A DNA stretch of 64,000 nt from Roseomonas gilardii (GCF_001941945.1 NZ_CP015583.1:2983501-3047500); one strand, 5' to 3'; counted from the stretch's first letter, positions 1-10,205 are shown. Notes: generated from the sequence alone by a model not told the origin. Numbers and translations: made by a program.

Positions 1-655
1 CCGCCGCCCATTCGATAGCCTGCATCGCTCCCATCGAGGGCCCGGCCACCAGCGCCAGCCGCTTCACCCCCAGGCTGTCCAGAAGCCCCTTCTGCACCTC
101 CACGAAGTCGCGGATCGACAGCACCGGGAAGCTCATCCCATAGGGCCGGCCGGTGGAGGGATCGACGCTGGCGGGCCCGGTGCTGGTGGTGCGGCTTTCC
201 CGCACATAGAGATTGGCCGGCGTGTCGCTCGCCACCACGAAGAAGCGGTTGGTGTCGATCGGCTTTCCCGGCCCGATGATCGCGTCCCACCAGCCCAGCG
301 GGCCGTTCGCGTCGTTGCGGCCAAAGGCCTGGCCATTGGCGACGAAGGGATGGGTGATCAGCACGGCATTGCCGCCCGCCGCATTCAGCGTGCCCGCGGT
401 CTGGTAGCCGATGCGCATCCGCCCGACCGTGGCGCCGCCGCGCGTGGAAAAGCCTGAGATCTCGAAGGTCTTCTTCTCCACCAGCGCGAGCTCGCCCGCC
501 GGGTCGGAGGGATTCTGGCCCGAACTCTGGCCCGAACTCTGGCCCGGATTCTGGCCCGAATTCTGGGCAGGCCCCTGAGCCTGGGCGGGCAGGATGCCGC
601 GGAGCGAGGCGGCGAGACCGAGGAGAAGAGGGGGCAACATGCGGCGCGGCGTCAT
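1..655 (-). CDS. MetX-like exported alpha/beta hydrolase (E22-type putative esterase), 3' end cut off
   Basis: The gene runs off the left edge, so only about 218 N-terminal residues are visible. It starts at an ATG with AGGA five bases upstream. A signal peptide (about residues 1-27, ending AQAQ) is followed by a low-complexity Gly-Gln linker and then a MetX/homoserine O-acetyltransferase-type fold. Visible family landmarks are YQTAGTLN, GWWDAIIGPGKPIDT, STGPASVDPSTGRPYG and the nucleophile elbow GPSMGAMQAIEWA with its serine. Cytoplasmic MetX enzymes have no signal peptide, and the usual NVLGG segment after the first strand is changed here. I therefore infer a periplasmic esterase or acyltransferase of unknown substrate rather than a methionine-pathway enzyme. 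The aspartate and histidine of the triad lie outside the window. Confidence 0.8.
   Translation of the reverse strand, partial: MTPRRMLPPLLLGLAASLRGILPAQAQGPAQNSGQNPGQSSGQSSGQNPSDPAGELALVEKKTFEISGFSTRGGATVGRMRIGYQTAGTLNAAGGNAVLITHPFVANGQAFGRNDANGPLGWWDAIIGPGKPIDTNRFFVVASDTPANLYVRESRTTSTGPASVDPSTGRPYGMSFPVLSIRDFVEVQKGLLDSLGVKRLALVAGPSMGAMQAIEWAA
514..561 (-). repeat. Four tandem 12-bp units encoding a Gly-Gln-rich linker
   Basis: Four consecutive copies of a 12-base unit (TCTGGCCCGAAC on the plus strand, with one to three changes per copy) lie inside the MetX-like gene. They encode the repeated tetrapeptide GQ(N/S)(S/P) just after the signal peptide. The unit length keeps the frame, so copy-number change would only lengthen or shorten the linker. 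Confidence 0.85.
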
Positions 656-853
656 GACGATTCCTGGATCGCGCGTTCTGGGCGGCGATGCTGCCGCCGC
701 CCCCTTCCCCGCGCAAGCCGCCCGCCGCCGCAATGCGGGTGGCTCGCCAGCCTGTGCGGTGGCGAAACCGGCCCATTGCTGCTAGGGGGGCGGAGACGGC
801 GGGCCGGGATCATCCCAGGCCGCCTCTTGGCTCCATTCCTCGGCAGGACCCGC

Positions 854-1384
854 ATGAACGCCAGCAAGATCCCGACCGGCAAGGCACCGCCGCACGACAT
901 CAACGTGGTGGTGGAGATCCCGCCGGGCTCGCAGGTGAAGTACGAGCTGGACAAGGACAGCGGCGCCATCGTGGTGGACCGCTTCCTGTTCACGCCCATG
1001 GCCTATCCGGCTGCCTATGGCTTCATCCCCGGCACCGTCGCCGATGACGGCGACCCGACCGACGTGCTGGTGCTGACCCCCGCCCCGGTGGTGCCCGGCG
1101 CCACCATCCGCGTGCGCCCGATCGGCGTGCTGCTGATGGAGGACGAGGCAGGCCAGGACGAGAAGCTGGTCGCCGTGCCGCACGACAAGATCACCACGCT
1201 CTTCACCGAAGTCCAGACGGTGGACGACCTGCCCGCCCTGCTGCGCCAGCAGATCGAGCACTTCTTCACCCGCTACAAGGACCTGGAGCCCGGCAAGTGG
1301 GTGAAGGTCACCGGCTGGGGCACCAAGGAGCAGGCCCTGGCGCTGGTCGAGCGCGGCATCGCCGCCGCCGGCGAGGGCAAGTAG
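854..1384 (+). CDS. ppa: Inorganic pyrophosphatase
   Basis: Family I soluble pyrophosphatase, hydrolysing PPi to two phosphates in the cytoplasm and so pulling nucleic acid and aminoacyl-tRNA synthesis forward. The 176 residues equal the usual bacterial length. The signature DDGDPTDVLV at about residues 65-74 supplies the metal-binding aspartates, and the conserved start IPPGSQVKYELDKDSGAI precedes it. I chose the ATG at 854; an open frame extends upstream to 776 but adds residues the family lacks. The gene is monocistronic and converges on the GMC dehydrogenase cluster. Confidence 0.96.
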   Translation: MNASKIPTGKAPPHDINVVVEIPPGSQVKYELDKDSGAIVVDRFLFTPMAYPAAYGFIPGTVADDGDPTDVLVLTPAPVVPGATIRVRPIGVLLMEDEAGQDEKLVAVPHDKITTLFTEVQTVDDLPALLRQQIEHFFTRYKDLEPGKWVKVTGWGTKEQALALVERGIAAAGEGK

Positions 1385-1405
1385 CCCAGGCCTTCCGGCC
1401 CAAAA

Positions 1406-1431
1406 TGGGGGAGAGGTTCGCTTCTCCCCCA
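1406..1431. terminator. Hairpin between convergent ppa and GMC genes
   Basis: A 9-bp inverted repeat (TGGGGGAGA / TCTCCCCCA) with an 8-nt loop sits between two convergent stop codons. It is preceded by AAAA on the plus strand, giving a T-run on the minus strand, so it should best terminate the minus-strand cluster and may serve both directions. Confidence 0.6.
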
Positions 1432-1463
1432 CAGGGACCGTCCGCTGGGCGCGGCGGCGACCC

Positions 1464-3035
1464 TCAGACCTCGCCGCGCGACATCCGGTTCGCCAGATGC
1501 TCCGCTTGGCGTATCGCCAGCGCCACGATGGTCAGCGACGGGTTGCAGGCCGCACCGCTGGCGAACTGGCTGCCATCCGAGACATACAGGTTCGGCAGGT
1601 CGTGCGCCTTGCCGTTCCGGTCCACCACGCCGTCGCGCGGCTTCTCGCTCATCCGGTTGGTGCCCATGTTGTGGGTGGAGGGATAGGCGGTGGTGTGGAA
1701 CACCCGCGTCGCCCCCACCGCGTCATAGATCGCGCTGCCCTGGCGGTAGCCATGCTCGCGCATCGCGATGTCGTTGGCATGGTCGTCGAAGTTCACCCGC
1801 GCCACCGGCAGCCCGTGCCTGTCCTTTGCCTTGGGGTCCAGCGTGATGCGGTTGGTCTCCTGCGGCATGTCCTCCCCCACGATCCACATTCCCGCCATCC
1901 GGTCATAGCCGTCCAGCGCCGAGGTGAAGCCACGCCCCCAGCCGCCGGGGTCGAGGAAGGCCGCCATGAAGGGCACGCCGAGGGAGAGCGTCTCCATCTC
2001 GTAGCCGCCGACGAAGCCGCGCTCCGGCTTGTGGTGCGCCTCGTCGCGCACGATGCCGGCCATGGTGGTGCCGCGGTACATGTGCACCGGTTTCTCGAAC
2101 ATGCCGTAGACGCTGGCGGTCAGGTGCCGCATGTAGTTGCGCCCGACCTGGCCGGAGGAGGAATTGGCCATCCCGTCCGGGAACAGCGCGGACGCGCTGT
2201 TGAGCAGCAGGCGCGGGCTTTCGATCGAATTCCCCGCGACGCAGACCACGCGCGCCTTCTGGCGGTGGTGGTTGCCTTGGGCATCGGCATAGATCACGCC
2301 GGTCGCCCTGCCCTTCGCATCGTGCTCGATCTTCAGCACCATGCAGTCCGGCCGCACCTCCAGATTGCCCGTCGCCTCGCCCGCCGGGATCTCGGTGTAG
2401 AGGGTGGACCACTTGGCGCCCGACTTGCACCCCTGGAAGCAGAAGCCGATCTGCTGGCAGCTTCCCCGCCCAGCGCGCGGCTGGCTGTTGATCGCCATGT
2501 TGCCGGTATGCACTTCCTGGTAGCCGAGCTTCTTCGCCCCGGCCGCCAGCACCTTGAAGTTGTTGTTGCCGGGCAGGCGCGGGATGCCGTTGGTGCCGGT
2601 CACGCCCATCTTGTCCTCGGCCCGGGCGTAGTAGGGCTCCATCTCCGCCAGCGTGATCGGCCAGTCGATCAGGTTGGCGCCGTCCACCTTGCCGTAGGTC
2701 GTGCGAGCCTTGAACTCGTAGTCCTGGAAGCGCAGCGAGGCGCCCGCCCAATGCGTGGTGGTGCCGCCCACCGCCTTCACGATCCAGGCCGGCAGGTTCG
2801 GGAAGTCCCGCGCCACGCGCCAGGAGCCGGTGGTGGTGCGCATGTCCGTCCAGGCGAGCTGGGCGAAGCTCTCCCATTCGTCGTTGACGAAGTCCTGGAT
2901 TTCGTAGCGGCTGCCTGCCTCCAGGATCACCACCTTCACGCCCTTCTGCGCCAGCTCGTTGCCGAGCGTGCCGCCGCCGGCGCCGGAGCCCACGATCACG
3001 ACGAGGCTGTCGTCGTTCAGGTCGAAATTCGCCAT
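1464..3035 (-). CDS. GMC family FAD-dependent dehydrogenase, large subunit
   Basis: Flavoprotein of the glucose-methanol-choline oxidoreductase family (523 aa), expected to oxidise a sugar, polyol or sugar acid and pass electrons to a c-type cytochrome. The FAD dinucleotide motif GSGAGGGTLGNELA lies near residue 16. The C-terminal GMC region has HNMGTNRM and the CNPSLT segment. Cysteines 193, 199 and 203 form C-x5-C-x3-C, the spacing of the [3Fe-4S] motif in FAD-glucose dehydrogenase-type large subunits. There is no signal peptide; export would piggy-back on the TAT-signal partner encoded 19 bp upstream. The ATG at 3035 follows GGGGAGGA; a longer frame to 3152 overlaps the partner gene and is rejected. 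Substrate is not predictable from sequence alone. Confidence 0.9.
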   Translation of the reverse strand: MANFDLNDDSLVVIVGSGAGGGTLGNELAQKGVKVVILEAGSRYEIQDFVNDEWESFAQLAWTDMRTTTGSWRVARDFPNLPAWIVKAVGGTTTHWAGASLRFQDYEFKARTTYGKVDGANLIDWPITLAEMEPYYARAEDKMGVTGTNGIPRLPGNNNFKVLAAGAKKLGYQEVHTGNMAINSQPRAGRGSCQQIGFCFQGCKSGAKWSTLYTEIPAGEATGNLEVRPDCMVLKIEHDAKGRATGVIYADAQGNHHRQKARVVCVAGNSIESPRLLLNSASALFPDGMANSSSGQVGRNYMRHLTASVYGMFEKPVHMYRGTTMAGIVRDEAHHKPERGFVGGYEMETLSLGVPFMAAFLDPGGWGRGFTSALDGYDRMAGMWIVGEDMPQETNRITLDPKAKDRHGLPVARVNFDDHANDIAMREHGYRQGSAIYDAVGATRVFHTTAYPSTHNMGTNRMSEKPRDGVVDRNGKAHDLPNLYVSDGSQFASGAACNPSLTIVALAIRQAEHLANRMSRGEV

Positions 3036-3054
3036 CTCGAATCCTCCCCGCCGC

Positions 3055-3603
3055 TCAGGCCGACGGCAGCCAGTCGATGTCGTTGAAGCCCCGGTTGATG
3101 TAGCCGCCGTGTTCCGCGCTGGACCCCTCGTAGCCAAGCTTGGTCCAGACATCCTGCTGGTTGTAGAAGGCGACCACGAGATCGGCGCGCACCTTCTGGA
3201 AGAAGGGCGTCCGCTCGATCCCGTAGAGCAGAGGCAGGCGGTCGCGCTCCCAGTTCAGGCTGAGATAGTCGTTGCCCCCGTAGCGGATCCTGGAATCCGC
3301 ATCGAGCCGGTCCACGCCCTCTTCCAGCAGCGTCCGCAGCGCCGCGTCCTTGCCCGCCTTGTCGTCATAGGGGAGCACGGCGCTGACATAGAGCCGGTCC
3401 GGGATGCGGTCGTGCGGGTAGATGTCGCGCGCCAGCTTCGCCAGCGCCACCAGCGTGCGCGGCCGGAGGTTCCGGGCCTCTGCCGCCCAGCTCGCCTCCG
3501 CCGTGAAGAGCGTGGCGGCCACGGCGGCCGCGGGAACCGCCGTGGCCGCGCCGCGCAGGAAAACCCGGCGCGTCGAACGCAGCCGCTTGTCCACTTCTCT
3601 CAT
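3055..3603 (-). CDS. Gluconate 2-dehydrogenase subunit 3-like small subunit, TAT-exported
   Basis: Small (gamma-type) subunit of a GMC dehydrogenase complex, 182 aa. The N-terminus carries a twin-arginine signal (STRRVFLRG at about 10-18, then an Ala-rich hydrophobic stretch), so the folded complex is probably exported to the periplasm by TAT, with the signal-less flavoprotein as hitch-hiker. The middle matches the subunit 3 family by recognition (LAKLARDIYPHDRIPD, then a YYxxLxW-like NDYLSLNWERDR). The ATG at 3603 has GGAGGAG seven bases upstream. It is read just before the flavoprotein gene and after the glyoxalase and cytochrome genes. Confidence 0.85.
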   Translation of the reverse strand: MREVDKRLRSTRRVFLRGAATAVPAAAVAATLFTAEASWAAEARNLRPRTLVALAKLARDIYPHDRIPDRLYVSAVLPYDDKAGKDAALRTLLEEGVDRLDADSRIRYGGNDYLSLNWERDRLPLLYGIERTPFFQKVRADLVVAFYNQQDVWTKLGYEGSSAEHGGYINRGFNDIDWLPSA

Positions 3604-3661
3604 TCTTGTTCTCCTCCCATCGTCGGGGGCTGTTGCCGCCCCTGCTCCTCGGACACTCACA

Positions 3662-4057
3662 TCAGCGGAAGCGGCCTCCCCGCTGCAGCACCTCGATCCG
3701 GTAGCCGTCCGGGTCCTGGACGAAGAAGAACCGCGCCAGCGGCCTGCCCTCGTGCTTCAGCTCCTTCAGCGGCAGGGGCGACAGGTCCTCGCGCTCGAAG
3801 CGGGCGTGCTCCGCCTCCAGATCCTCCACCGAGACGGCGAGATGGCCGTAGCCGTCGCCGAGCTGGTAGGGCTCGGCGCGGCCGTCGTTGACCGTCAGCT
3901 CCAGCTCGAACTCGCTTTCCGGATTGCTCAGATAGATCAGCGTGAAGCCGTCGAAGGCCAGCCGCTCCGCCACCTCCAGCCCGAAGGCCCGGCGATAGAA
4001 GTCGAGCGAGCGCGCCTCGTCGCGCACCCGGATCATGCTGTGGATGGGCTTGGCCAT
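3662..4057 (-). CDS. gloA: Glyoxalase I (lactoylglutathione lyase), VOC family
   Basis: A 131-residue VOC-fold protein that would convert the hemithioacetal of methylglyoxal and glutathione to S-lactoylglutathione. The four metal ligands known from E. coli GlxI (His5, Glu56, His74, Glu122) have counterparts at His6, Glu53, His72 and Glu122. The motifs HSMIRVRD, FYRRAFGLEV, GHLAVSV and DPDGYRIEVLQ all fit. The ATG overlaps the TGA of the upstream cytochrome gene by one base (TGATG), so translation is coupled. Its place inside a dehydrogenase cluster suggests detoxification of reactive carbonyls made during sugar oxidation, which is inference. The assignment to GlxI rather than another VOC enzyme rests on the ligand set. 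Confidence 0.85.
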   Translation of the reverse strand: MAKPIHSMIRVRDEARSLDFYRRAFGLEVAERLAFDGFTLIYLSNPESEFELELTVNDGRAEPYQLGDGYGHLAVSVEDLEAEHARFEREDLSPLPLKELKHEGRPLARFFFVQDPDGYRIEVLQRGGRFR

Positions 4058-4443
4058 CAGTTCCCCTCTTTCAGCCAGTCGATGATCGCCCCGCGGATGG
4101 CGGGGTTGGCCTGCCGGTACGGCATCACGGAGCCGGGGACGAGCTTCGCGCTGTCCGCCAGCCAGGCATCCAGCGTGGCGGCGTCCCATTGCAGGTCCGA
4201 CGCCGCCAGGGCGGGGGAGTAGCGGAACCCCTCCAGCTTGCCGGCGGTGCGGCCGACCACGCCATGCAGGTTCGGCCCCTGCCGGTTCGGCTCGCCGGCC
4301 GCCGCCGTGTGGCAGACGCCGCACTGGCGCTTGAACAGCGTCGCCCCGTCCGGCGGTGTCTGGGCTTGGCCCGGCACGAGTCCGATAGCCATGGCGGCAG
4401 CGATCGAAAGGGCGCCCAGCGCCCGGAAAACCTTGAATCTCAT
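4057..4443 (-). CDS. Exported monohaem c-type cytochrome
   Basis: Class I cytochrome c of 128 aa with a Sec signal peptide (about 1-28). It has a single haem-binding CGVCH and a likely axial Met in VPGSVMPYR near residue 107. It is probably the periplasmic electron acceptor for the GMC dehydrogenase encoded downstream in the same run of genes. Known FAD-dependent fructose and glucose dehydrogenases pair with a three-haem cytochrome, so one haem is unusual for that pairing. I chose the ATG at 4443 because it begins the signal peptide; a GTG at 4470 would add nine residues. The ribosome-binding site is weak for either start. Confidence 0.85.
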   Translation of the reverse strand: MRFKVFRALGALSIAAAMAIGLVPGQAQTPPDGATLFKRQCGVCHTAAAGEPNRQGPNLHGVVGRTAGKLEGFRYSPALAASDLQWDAATLDAWLADSAKLVPGSVMPYRQANPAIRGAIIDWLKEGN

Positions 4444-4486
4444 CCCACCGGCGAGACTAGGCGCCGGCACCGGGGAACGGGTGGTA

Positions 4487-4801
4487 TCAGGCTATAGCGT
4501 AGTCACGCCGGGGATTTTCCCGCGCTCCGTCCCGCTCCAGCCGCCGCTGGCGCAGCCAGAGGGTGCAGGTCACGCGCAGCAGCGAGGCGAAATTCCCGAC
4601 CTCCCCGCGCCGCTCCATCACCTCGTCATGCAAGCTGGAAACAAAGCGGCCCACCGTGCTGCCCTCGGAAAGCGCGATCTCTTCCAGGATCTCCCAGAAG
4701 GCGGCCTCCAGACGGATGCTGGTGCAATGCCCGCTCAGCCGGACCGCCCGCGTTTCGCAGGCATAGGTTTCCGGCTCCTGGGATGCGTAGAGGTTGCACA
4801 T
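4487..4801 (-). CDS. Ribbon-helix-helix domain protein
   Basis: A 104-residue protein with a ribbon-helix-helix type DNA-binding segment ([26 protein letters not shown], positions about 18-43, here broken for length as [14 protein letters not shown] then [12 protein letters not shown]). The C-terminal half ([16 protein letters not shown]) is typical of a small alphaproteobacterial RHH family. It should act as a dimeric transcription factor binding short palindromes, with unknown targets. It lies alone between the cytochrome cluster and the GNAT gene on the same strand. No partner toxin is visible beside it, so I do not call it an antitoxin. Confidence 0.75.
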   Translation of the reverse strand: MCNLYASQEPETYACETRAVRLSGHCTSIRLEAAFWEILEEIALSEGSTVGRFVSSLHDEVMERRGEVGNFASLLRVTCTLWLRQRRLERDGARENPRRDYAIA

Positions 4802-4970
4802 GGACGCGGCTCTCCTGCTGGCCCGGGCCCGTTTCCGGCCCTTGGCCCTTCATCCTGCCGTGCCGCGTGGAGGATGCAACAAACGACATGGTGCAGCCGG
4901 GCGGGCGGGAGATGAGAAATTCGTCACCCCGCTCTCCGGACTGGTGCCGCCGGGGGGGGCGGTGGAGCCT

Positions 4971-5555
4971 TCAGCCCCGCCCGCGCAGCCAGGACGGCAC
5001 GGAAAGCCCGGCGGAATCCGGCACGGGCCATTCCTCCCGCACCCGGCGCAGCGGCACGAAGCCCGCCGCGATGTAGTTCGGCAGGGCGCGCGGATGGTCG
5101 GCGGTGCAGGTGTTCACGGTCAGCAACTCGCAGCCCTCGCCCCAGGCCGTGTCCACCGCGTGGCGCAGGAAGGCCTTGCCCAGCCCCTGCCCAACCGCCT
5201 GCGGCATCAGCCCGAAATAGGCCAGGTTGATGCTGTGGTTCGCCCGCCGCTCCAGCTCGTAGAACCCGGCCGGCTCCCCATCCCGGTAGAGCACATGGAT
5301 GGAGATGGCCGGGCTGGCCAGGATCTCCCGCAGGTGGCTGTCCGGCACGGTGCGCCGGAACCACCACAGGTATTCCCCGCCGACATTGTCGTAGAGGTAG
5401 CGGTAGAAGGGCACCGTGCAGCGCCCCGCCACCTCCACCCGCACATCCCCGGGCAGGGGACGCGCGGGAGTGGCGGGGGGCCGGTCCATGCGCAGGAAGG
5501 TGACCTCCACCGTCACCGGCGTGATACCGTGCGGCCCCAGCGCGCGGACCGACAT
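4971..5555 (-). CDS. GNAT family N-acetyltransferase
   Basis: A 194-residue GNAT-fold protein with the acetyl-CoA motif [16 protein letters not shown] at about residues 123-138 and a C-terminal segment ([12 protein letters not shown]) of the usual kind. The acceptor is unknown and could be a small molecule or a protein N-terminus. The ATG at 5555 begins two bases after the rpoD stop codon (TGATCATG), so it is very likely cotranscribed and translationally coupled with the housekeeping sigma factor gene. No ribosome-binding site independent of the rpoD end is needed. Nothing in the sequence shows a role for it in transcription. Confidence 0.8.
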   Translation of the reverse strand: MSVRALGPHGITPVTVEVTFLRMDRPPATPARPLPGDVRVEVAGRCTVPFYRYLYDNVGGEYLWWFRRTVPDSHLREILASPAISIHVLYRDGEPAGFYELERRANHSINLAYFGLMPQAVGQGLGKAFLRHAVDTAWGEGCELLTVNTCTADHPRALPNYIAAGFVPLRRVREEWPVPDSAGLSVPSWLRGRG

Positions 5556-5557
5556 GA

Positions 5558-7480
<1,923 letters not shown>

Positions 7481-7608
7481 TCCGAGCCTCCGAAAGGCGC
7501 GGGGCCCCGGCCCTGACCGCCGGGGACACCCACGCGAATTGCCTCTACCCTATAGGGCCCGCCCGCACCCCGGCCGCCGCGCGGCTCACGGGGGGATAGG
7601 TCCAATCC

Positions 7609-9486
7609 TCACAGCCCGTCCAGGCCGGTCTCCCCGCGCTGGACGGCGTCCAACGCCTCCTTCAAACGATAGGCCCGCCGCTCGGCCGCCGGATCGTTGG
7701 TCGCGATCCAGTCTTCCAGAGCCAGGCGCCGGTCCTCGATCAAGGCGTCCTTACCCCGCAGCAGGGCATAGAAGTGCCACCACGCGGCCAAAACCTCCGC
7801 CGGCTGGGCCTCCGGCCGCGCCGCCGCCGGCAATCCGGTCGCGCGCGCCGCCCAGGCATGGGCTTCCCCCAGCTCAGCCGCGTGCAGGTGGGCGAGCAGA
7901 GTCGCGCTGTCAAGCGTTCGTGAGCTGCCCGGGGAGGAGCCATGCCAGCCGAGCAGCCCCTGTCGCAACGATTGGCAGGGGCCGGGGGGCAGTTCCAGCA
8001 GGGCGCAGGCCTCCTCCACCTCGTCCAGCACCCAGGGATGAGCGAGGATGATCGCCAGCAGGCAGCGGGCCTGTTCCTGCCGCGCGGCATCGGCATCCAC
8101 CGGCCGCCGCTCGATCCGCACCGGCGGCGGGCGGCCGAAGCGGGCACCGTTCCGCCCGCCACGCCACTCCCCTTCCTCGCCCCGTGCCCTGGGAGGGACA
8201 CCACCGGGGGCGAAGCCCGGCCGGTTGCGCGAGCGGGTGGCGAAGAAGCGGTCCAACAGCGCGGAGCGGTATTCCGAGGCCAGGGCCTTGTCCGGGATCT
8301 TCGCCGCCGCGGCCGCGAGGTCGTTGCGCAGCGCCGCCCGCTGCTCCGGCGTGCCCGAGGAACGGCCGGCATCCAGGATGTCGTAGAGCGACTCGTGCAG
8401 CGGCCGCGCCTTGTCCAGCACCGCCTGGAAGGCGGCCGGGCCCTGCTTCAGCACCAGCGTGTCGGGGTCCTCCCCCGCCGGCAGGGTGGCGAAGCGCAGG
8501 GAGCGTTCGGGCGAGAGCAGGGGCAGGGCGATCTCGGCCGTGCGGGCCGCCGCGCGCGCCCCGGCCGCATCGCCATCGAAGCAGAGCACCGGTTCGGGGG
8601 ACGCTCTCCACATCTCCCCCAGTTGGTCTTCCGTCAGCGCGGTTCCCAGGGGGGCCACGGCGCCGTCGAAGCCCGCCTGATGCAGGGCGATCACATCCAT
8701 GTAACCCTCCACCGCCACGAGCACCCGGCCCCGGAACGCCGCCTCCCGCGCCAGATCGAAGCCGTAGAGGTTGCGCCGCTTCGAGAAGAGCTCGGTCTCC
8801 GGCCCGTTCAGGTATTTCGGCTGCCCTTCGCCCAGGATGCGGCCGCCGAAGGAGACGATCCGCCCCCGCCGGTCGCGGATCGGGAACATGACCCGGTTGA
8901 AGAAGAAGCCGCTGTATCCGCCGTCACGTTCGTTGGCCCGCAGCAGCCCGGTCTCGGCCAACCGCGCCGCCTCGACCCCTAGCTCCTTCATGGCCGCCGC
9001 CAGCGCCCCGCGCGAGGAGCCGGACCAGCCCAGGCCGAAGCGGTCGATCGTGTCCTCGCCCAGCCCCCGGCGGCGGAGGTAGTCCAGCGCCTCCCGCCCC
9101 TCGGCCTCGCGCAGCCAGCGGCGCATCACGCCGCAGGCCGCCTCCATGACCTCGTGCAGGTCGCGCGCCCGGGCCTCGCGCTCCACCTGGCGGGGGCTCT
9201 CCTTGGGCACCTCCAGCCCGGCCTCGCCCGCCAGCCGCTCCACCGCGTCGCGGAAGCTCGCCCCCTCCGTACCCATGACGAAGGACAGGGCATCGCCATG
9301 CGCGCCGCAGCCGAAGCAGTGGTAGTGGTCGTCATAGACATAGAAGGACGGCGTCTTCTCGTTGTGGAAGGGGCAGCATCCCTTCCACTGGCGCCCGTTG
9401 CGCGTGAGCTTGACGCGCCGCCCCACCAGCGAGGGCAGCGGCGTCCGGGCGCGGAGTTCTTCCAGGAAGGCGGGCGGGAGGGCTAT
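7609..9486 (-). CDS. dnaG: DNA primase DnaG, apparently starting at ATA
   Basis: Primase that makes RNA primers for chromosomal replication with DnaB helicase. On the 625-residue model the zinc ligands are Cys38, His41, Cys57 and Cys60 (CCPFH, HCFGC). The TOPRIM core follows (VEGYMDV, then FDGDAAGARAA), and there is a C-terminal helicase-interacting region. The conserved N-terminus ALPPAFLEELRARTPLPSL is encoded in frame upstream of the first GTG (9426). No ATG, GTG or TTG lies between it and the stop at 9559-9561. An ATA at 9484-9486 sits five bases behind AGGAGG, so I place the start there. If GTG 9426 is the true start, the protein loses about 20 conserved residues. A sequencing error (ATG read as ATA) is the main alternative. 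Confidence 0.9.
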   Translation of the reverse strand: MALPPAFLEELRARTPLPSLVGRRVKLTRNGRQWKGCCPFHNEKTPSFYVYDDHYHCFGCGAHGDALSFVMGTEGASFRDAVERLAGEAGLEVPKESPRQVEREARARDLHEVMEAACGVMRRWLREAEGREALDYLRRRGLGEDTIDRFGLGWSGSSRGALAAAMKELGVEAARLAETGLLRANERDGGYSGFFFNRVMFPIRDRRGRIVSFGGRILGEGQPKYLNGPETELFSKRRNLYGFDLAREAAFRGRVLVAVEGYMDVIALHQAGFDGAVAPLGTALTEDQLGEMWRASPEPVLCFDGDAAGARAAARTAEIALPLLSPERSLRFATLPAGEDPDTLVLKQGPAAFQAVLDKARPLHESLYDILDAGRSSGTPEQRAALRNDLAAAAAKIPDKALASEYRSALLDRFFATRSRNRPGFAPGGVPPRARGEEGEWRGGRNGARFGRPPPVRIERRPVDADAARQEQARCLLAIILAHPWVLDEVEEACALLELPPGPCQSLRQGLLGWHGSSPGSSRTLDSATLLAHLHAAELGEAHAWAARATGLPAAARPEAQPAEVLAAWWHFYALLRGKDALIEDRRLALEDWIATNDPAAERRAYRLKEALDAVQRGETGLDGL

Positions 9487-9488
9487 CG

Positions 9489-9498
9489 CCTCCTCCTT
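9489..9498 (-). promoter_or_regulatory. Strong Shine-Dalgarno before the dnaG ATA codon
   Basis: On the minus strand AAGGAGGAGG ends two bases before ATA. Its AGGAGG core is five bases from the ATA, ideal spacing for initiation there. This is what decides the unusual dnaG start. Confidence 0.7.
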
Positions 9499-9751
9499 TG
9501 CGGGTCGTCGTTGTGGGTCATCGTCCGCCGGAGCGGCATGCTGTCGTGTGGGCCGGATCTACCTCTATAGTAGGTTCCAACCTACGGGGCGCGACAAGGT
9601 TCAGACCCGCATGGGTTGCGCCACGGCCGCGCCGATATCCCCCGCGTCCCGGAAAACCGTCGCCGCGCTCCACCTTTCGGCCCGCTGCCGCGTTGTGAGC
9701 GGACGGCCGGGGCGCCCGCCCCGGCCCACGCCGCAAGAACGGAGACGCGAC

Positions 9752-10147
9752 ATGGCCCTGGAAATCCCCCACAACGCCCTGATCCTGGTGGCCGACGGCG
9801 CGAAGGCCCTGCTGTTCCGCAACACCGGCCGCAATGGCGAGATCACGCTGCGCGAGGAAAGCCGCCTTTCCCCCGATTTCGGCGCGCAGGGCCCGTCCGG
9901 CTCCCGCCCCGACGACCAGTCGCCCAAGGAGACCGGCGAGGCCACCTTCGCCAAGCAGATCGCCCAGACCCTCCAGGCCATGAAGCAGCAGAACGGCTTC
10001 GAGGCCCTGGTCGTGGCGGCCGACCCGCAGACCCTGGGCCAGCTCCGCGAGGCGATGCACAAGACGGTCGAGTCGAGTGTCGTGAAGTCGCTGGACAAGG
10101 ACCTGACCAACCACACGCCGGAAGATATCGCCGCGGCGCTGCGCTGA
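9752..10147 (+). CDS. Host attachment family protein
   Basis: A 131-residue cytoplasmic protein of the family named after an Agrobacterium plant host-attachment protein. The opening HNALILVADGAKALLFRN and the C-terminal segment EALVVAADPQTLGQLREAMHKTV with DLTNHTPEDI are typical of this alpha/beta fold. Biochemical function is not established for the family; resemblance of the fold to translation-termination and Pelota-like domains has been suggested, and I cannot test this here. The ATG has GGAG nearby. It is a lone plus-strand gene between dnaG and yqeY. Confidence 0.8.
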   Translation: MALEIPHNALILVADGAKALLFRNTGRNGEITLREESRLSPDFGAQGPSGSRPDDQSPKETGEATFAKQIAQTLQAMKQQNGFEALVVAADPQTLGQLREAMHKTVESSVVKSLDKDLTNHTPEDIAAALR

Positions 10148-10165
10148 ACCCTCGGCCTTCCCCTG

Positions 10166-10193
10166 GGAAAAGGCGGCCCGCGCCGCCTTTTCC
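10166..10193. terminator. Bidirectional terminator between the host-attachment gene and yqeY
   Basis: Perfect 12-bp stem (GGAAAAGGCGGC / GCCGCCTTTTCC) with a CCGC loop, between two convergent stop codons. The A-run and T-run at the stem base suit both strands. Confidence 0.8.
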
Positions 10194-10205
10194 GCGGCGG
10201 GACTA

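Noticed and set aside
514-561. CRISPR-like array
   Set aside because: Units are 12 bp, directly abutting, in frame inside a gene and without spacers.
1497-3086. 529-residue plus-strand frame opposite the GMC gene
   Set aside because: No domain; the minus-strand GMC flavoprotein is clear and complete.
4487-4801. Antitoxin of a toxin-antitoxin pair
   Set aside because: The RHH protein has no small toxin-like gene on either side.
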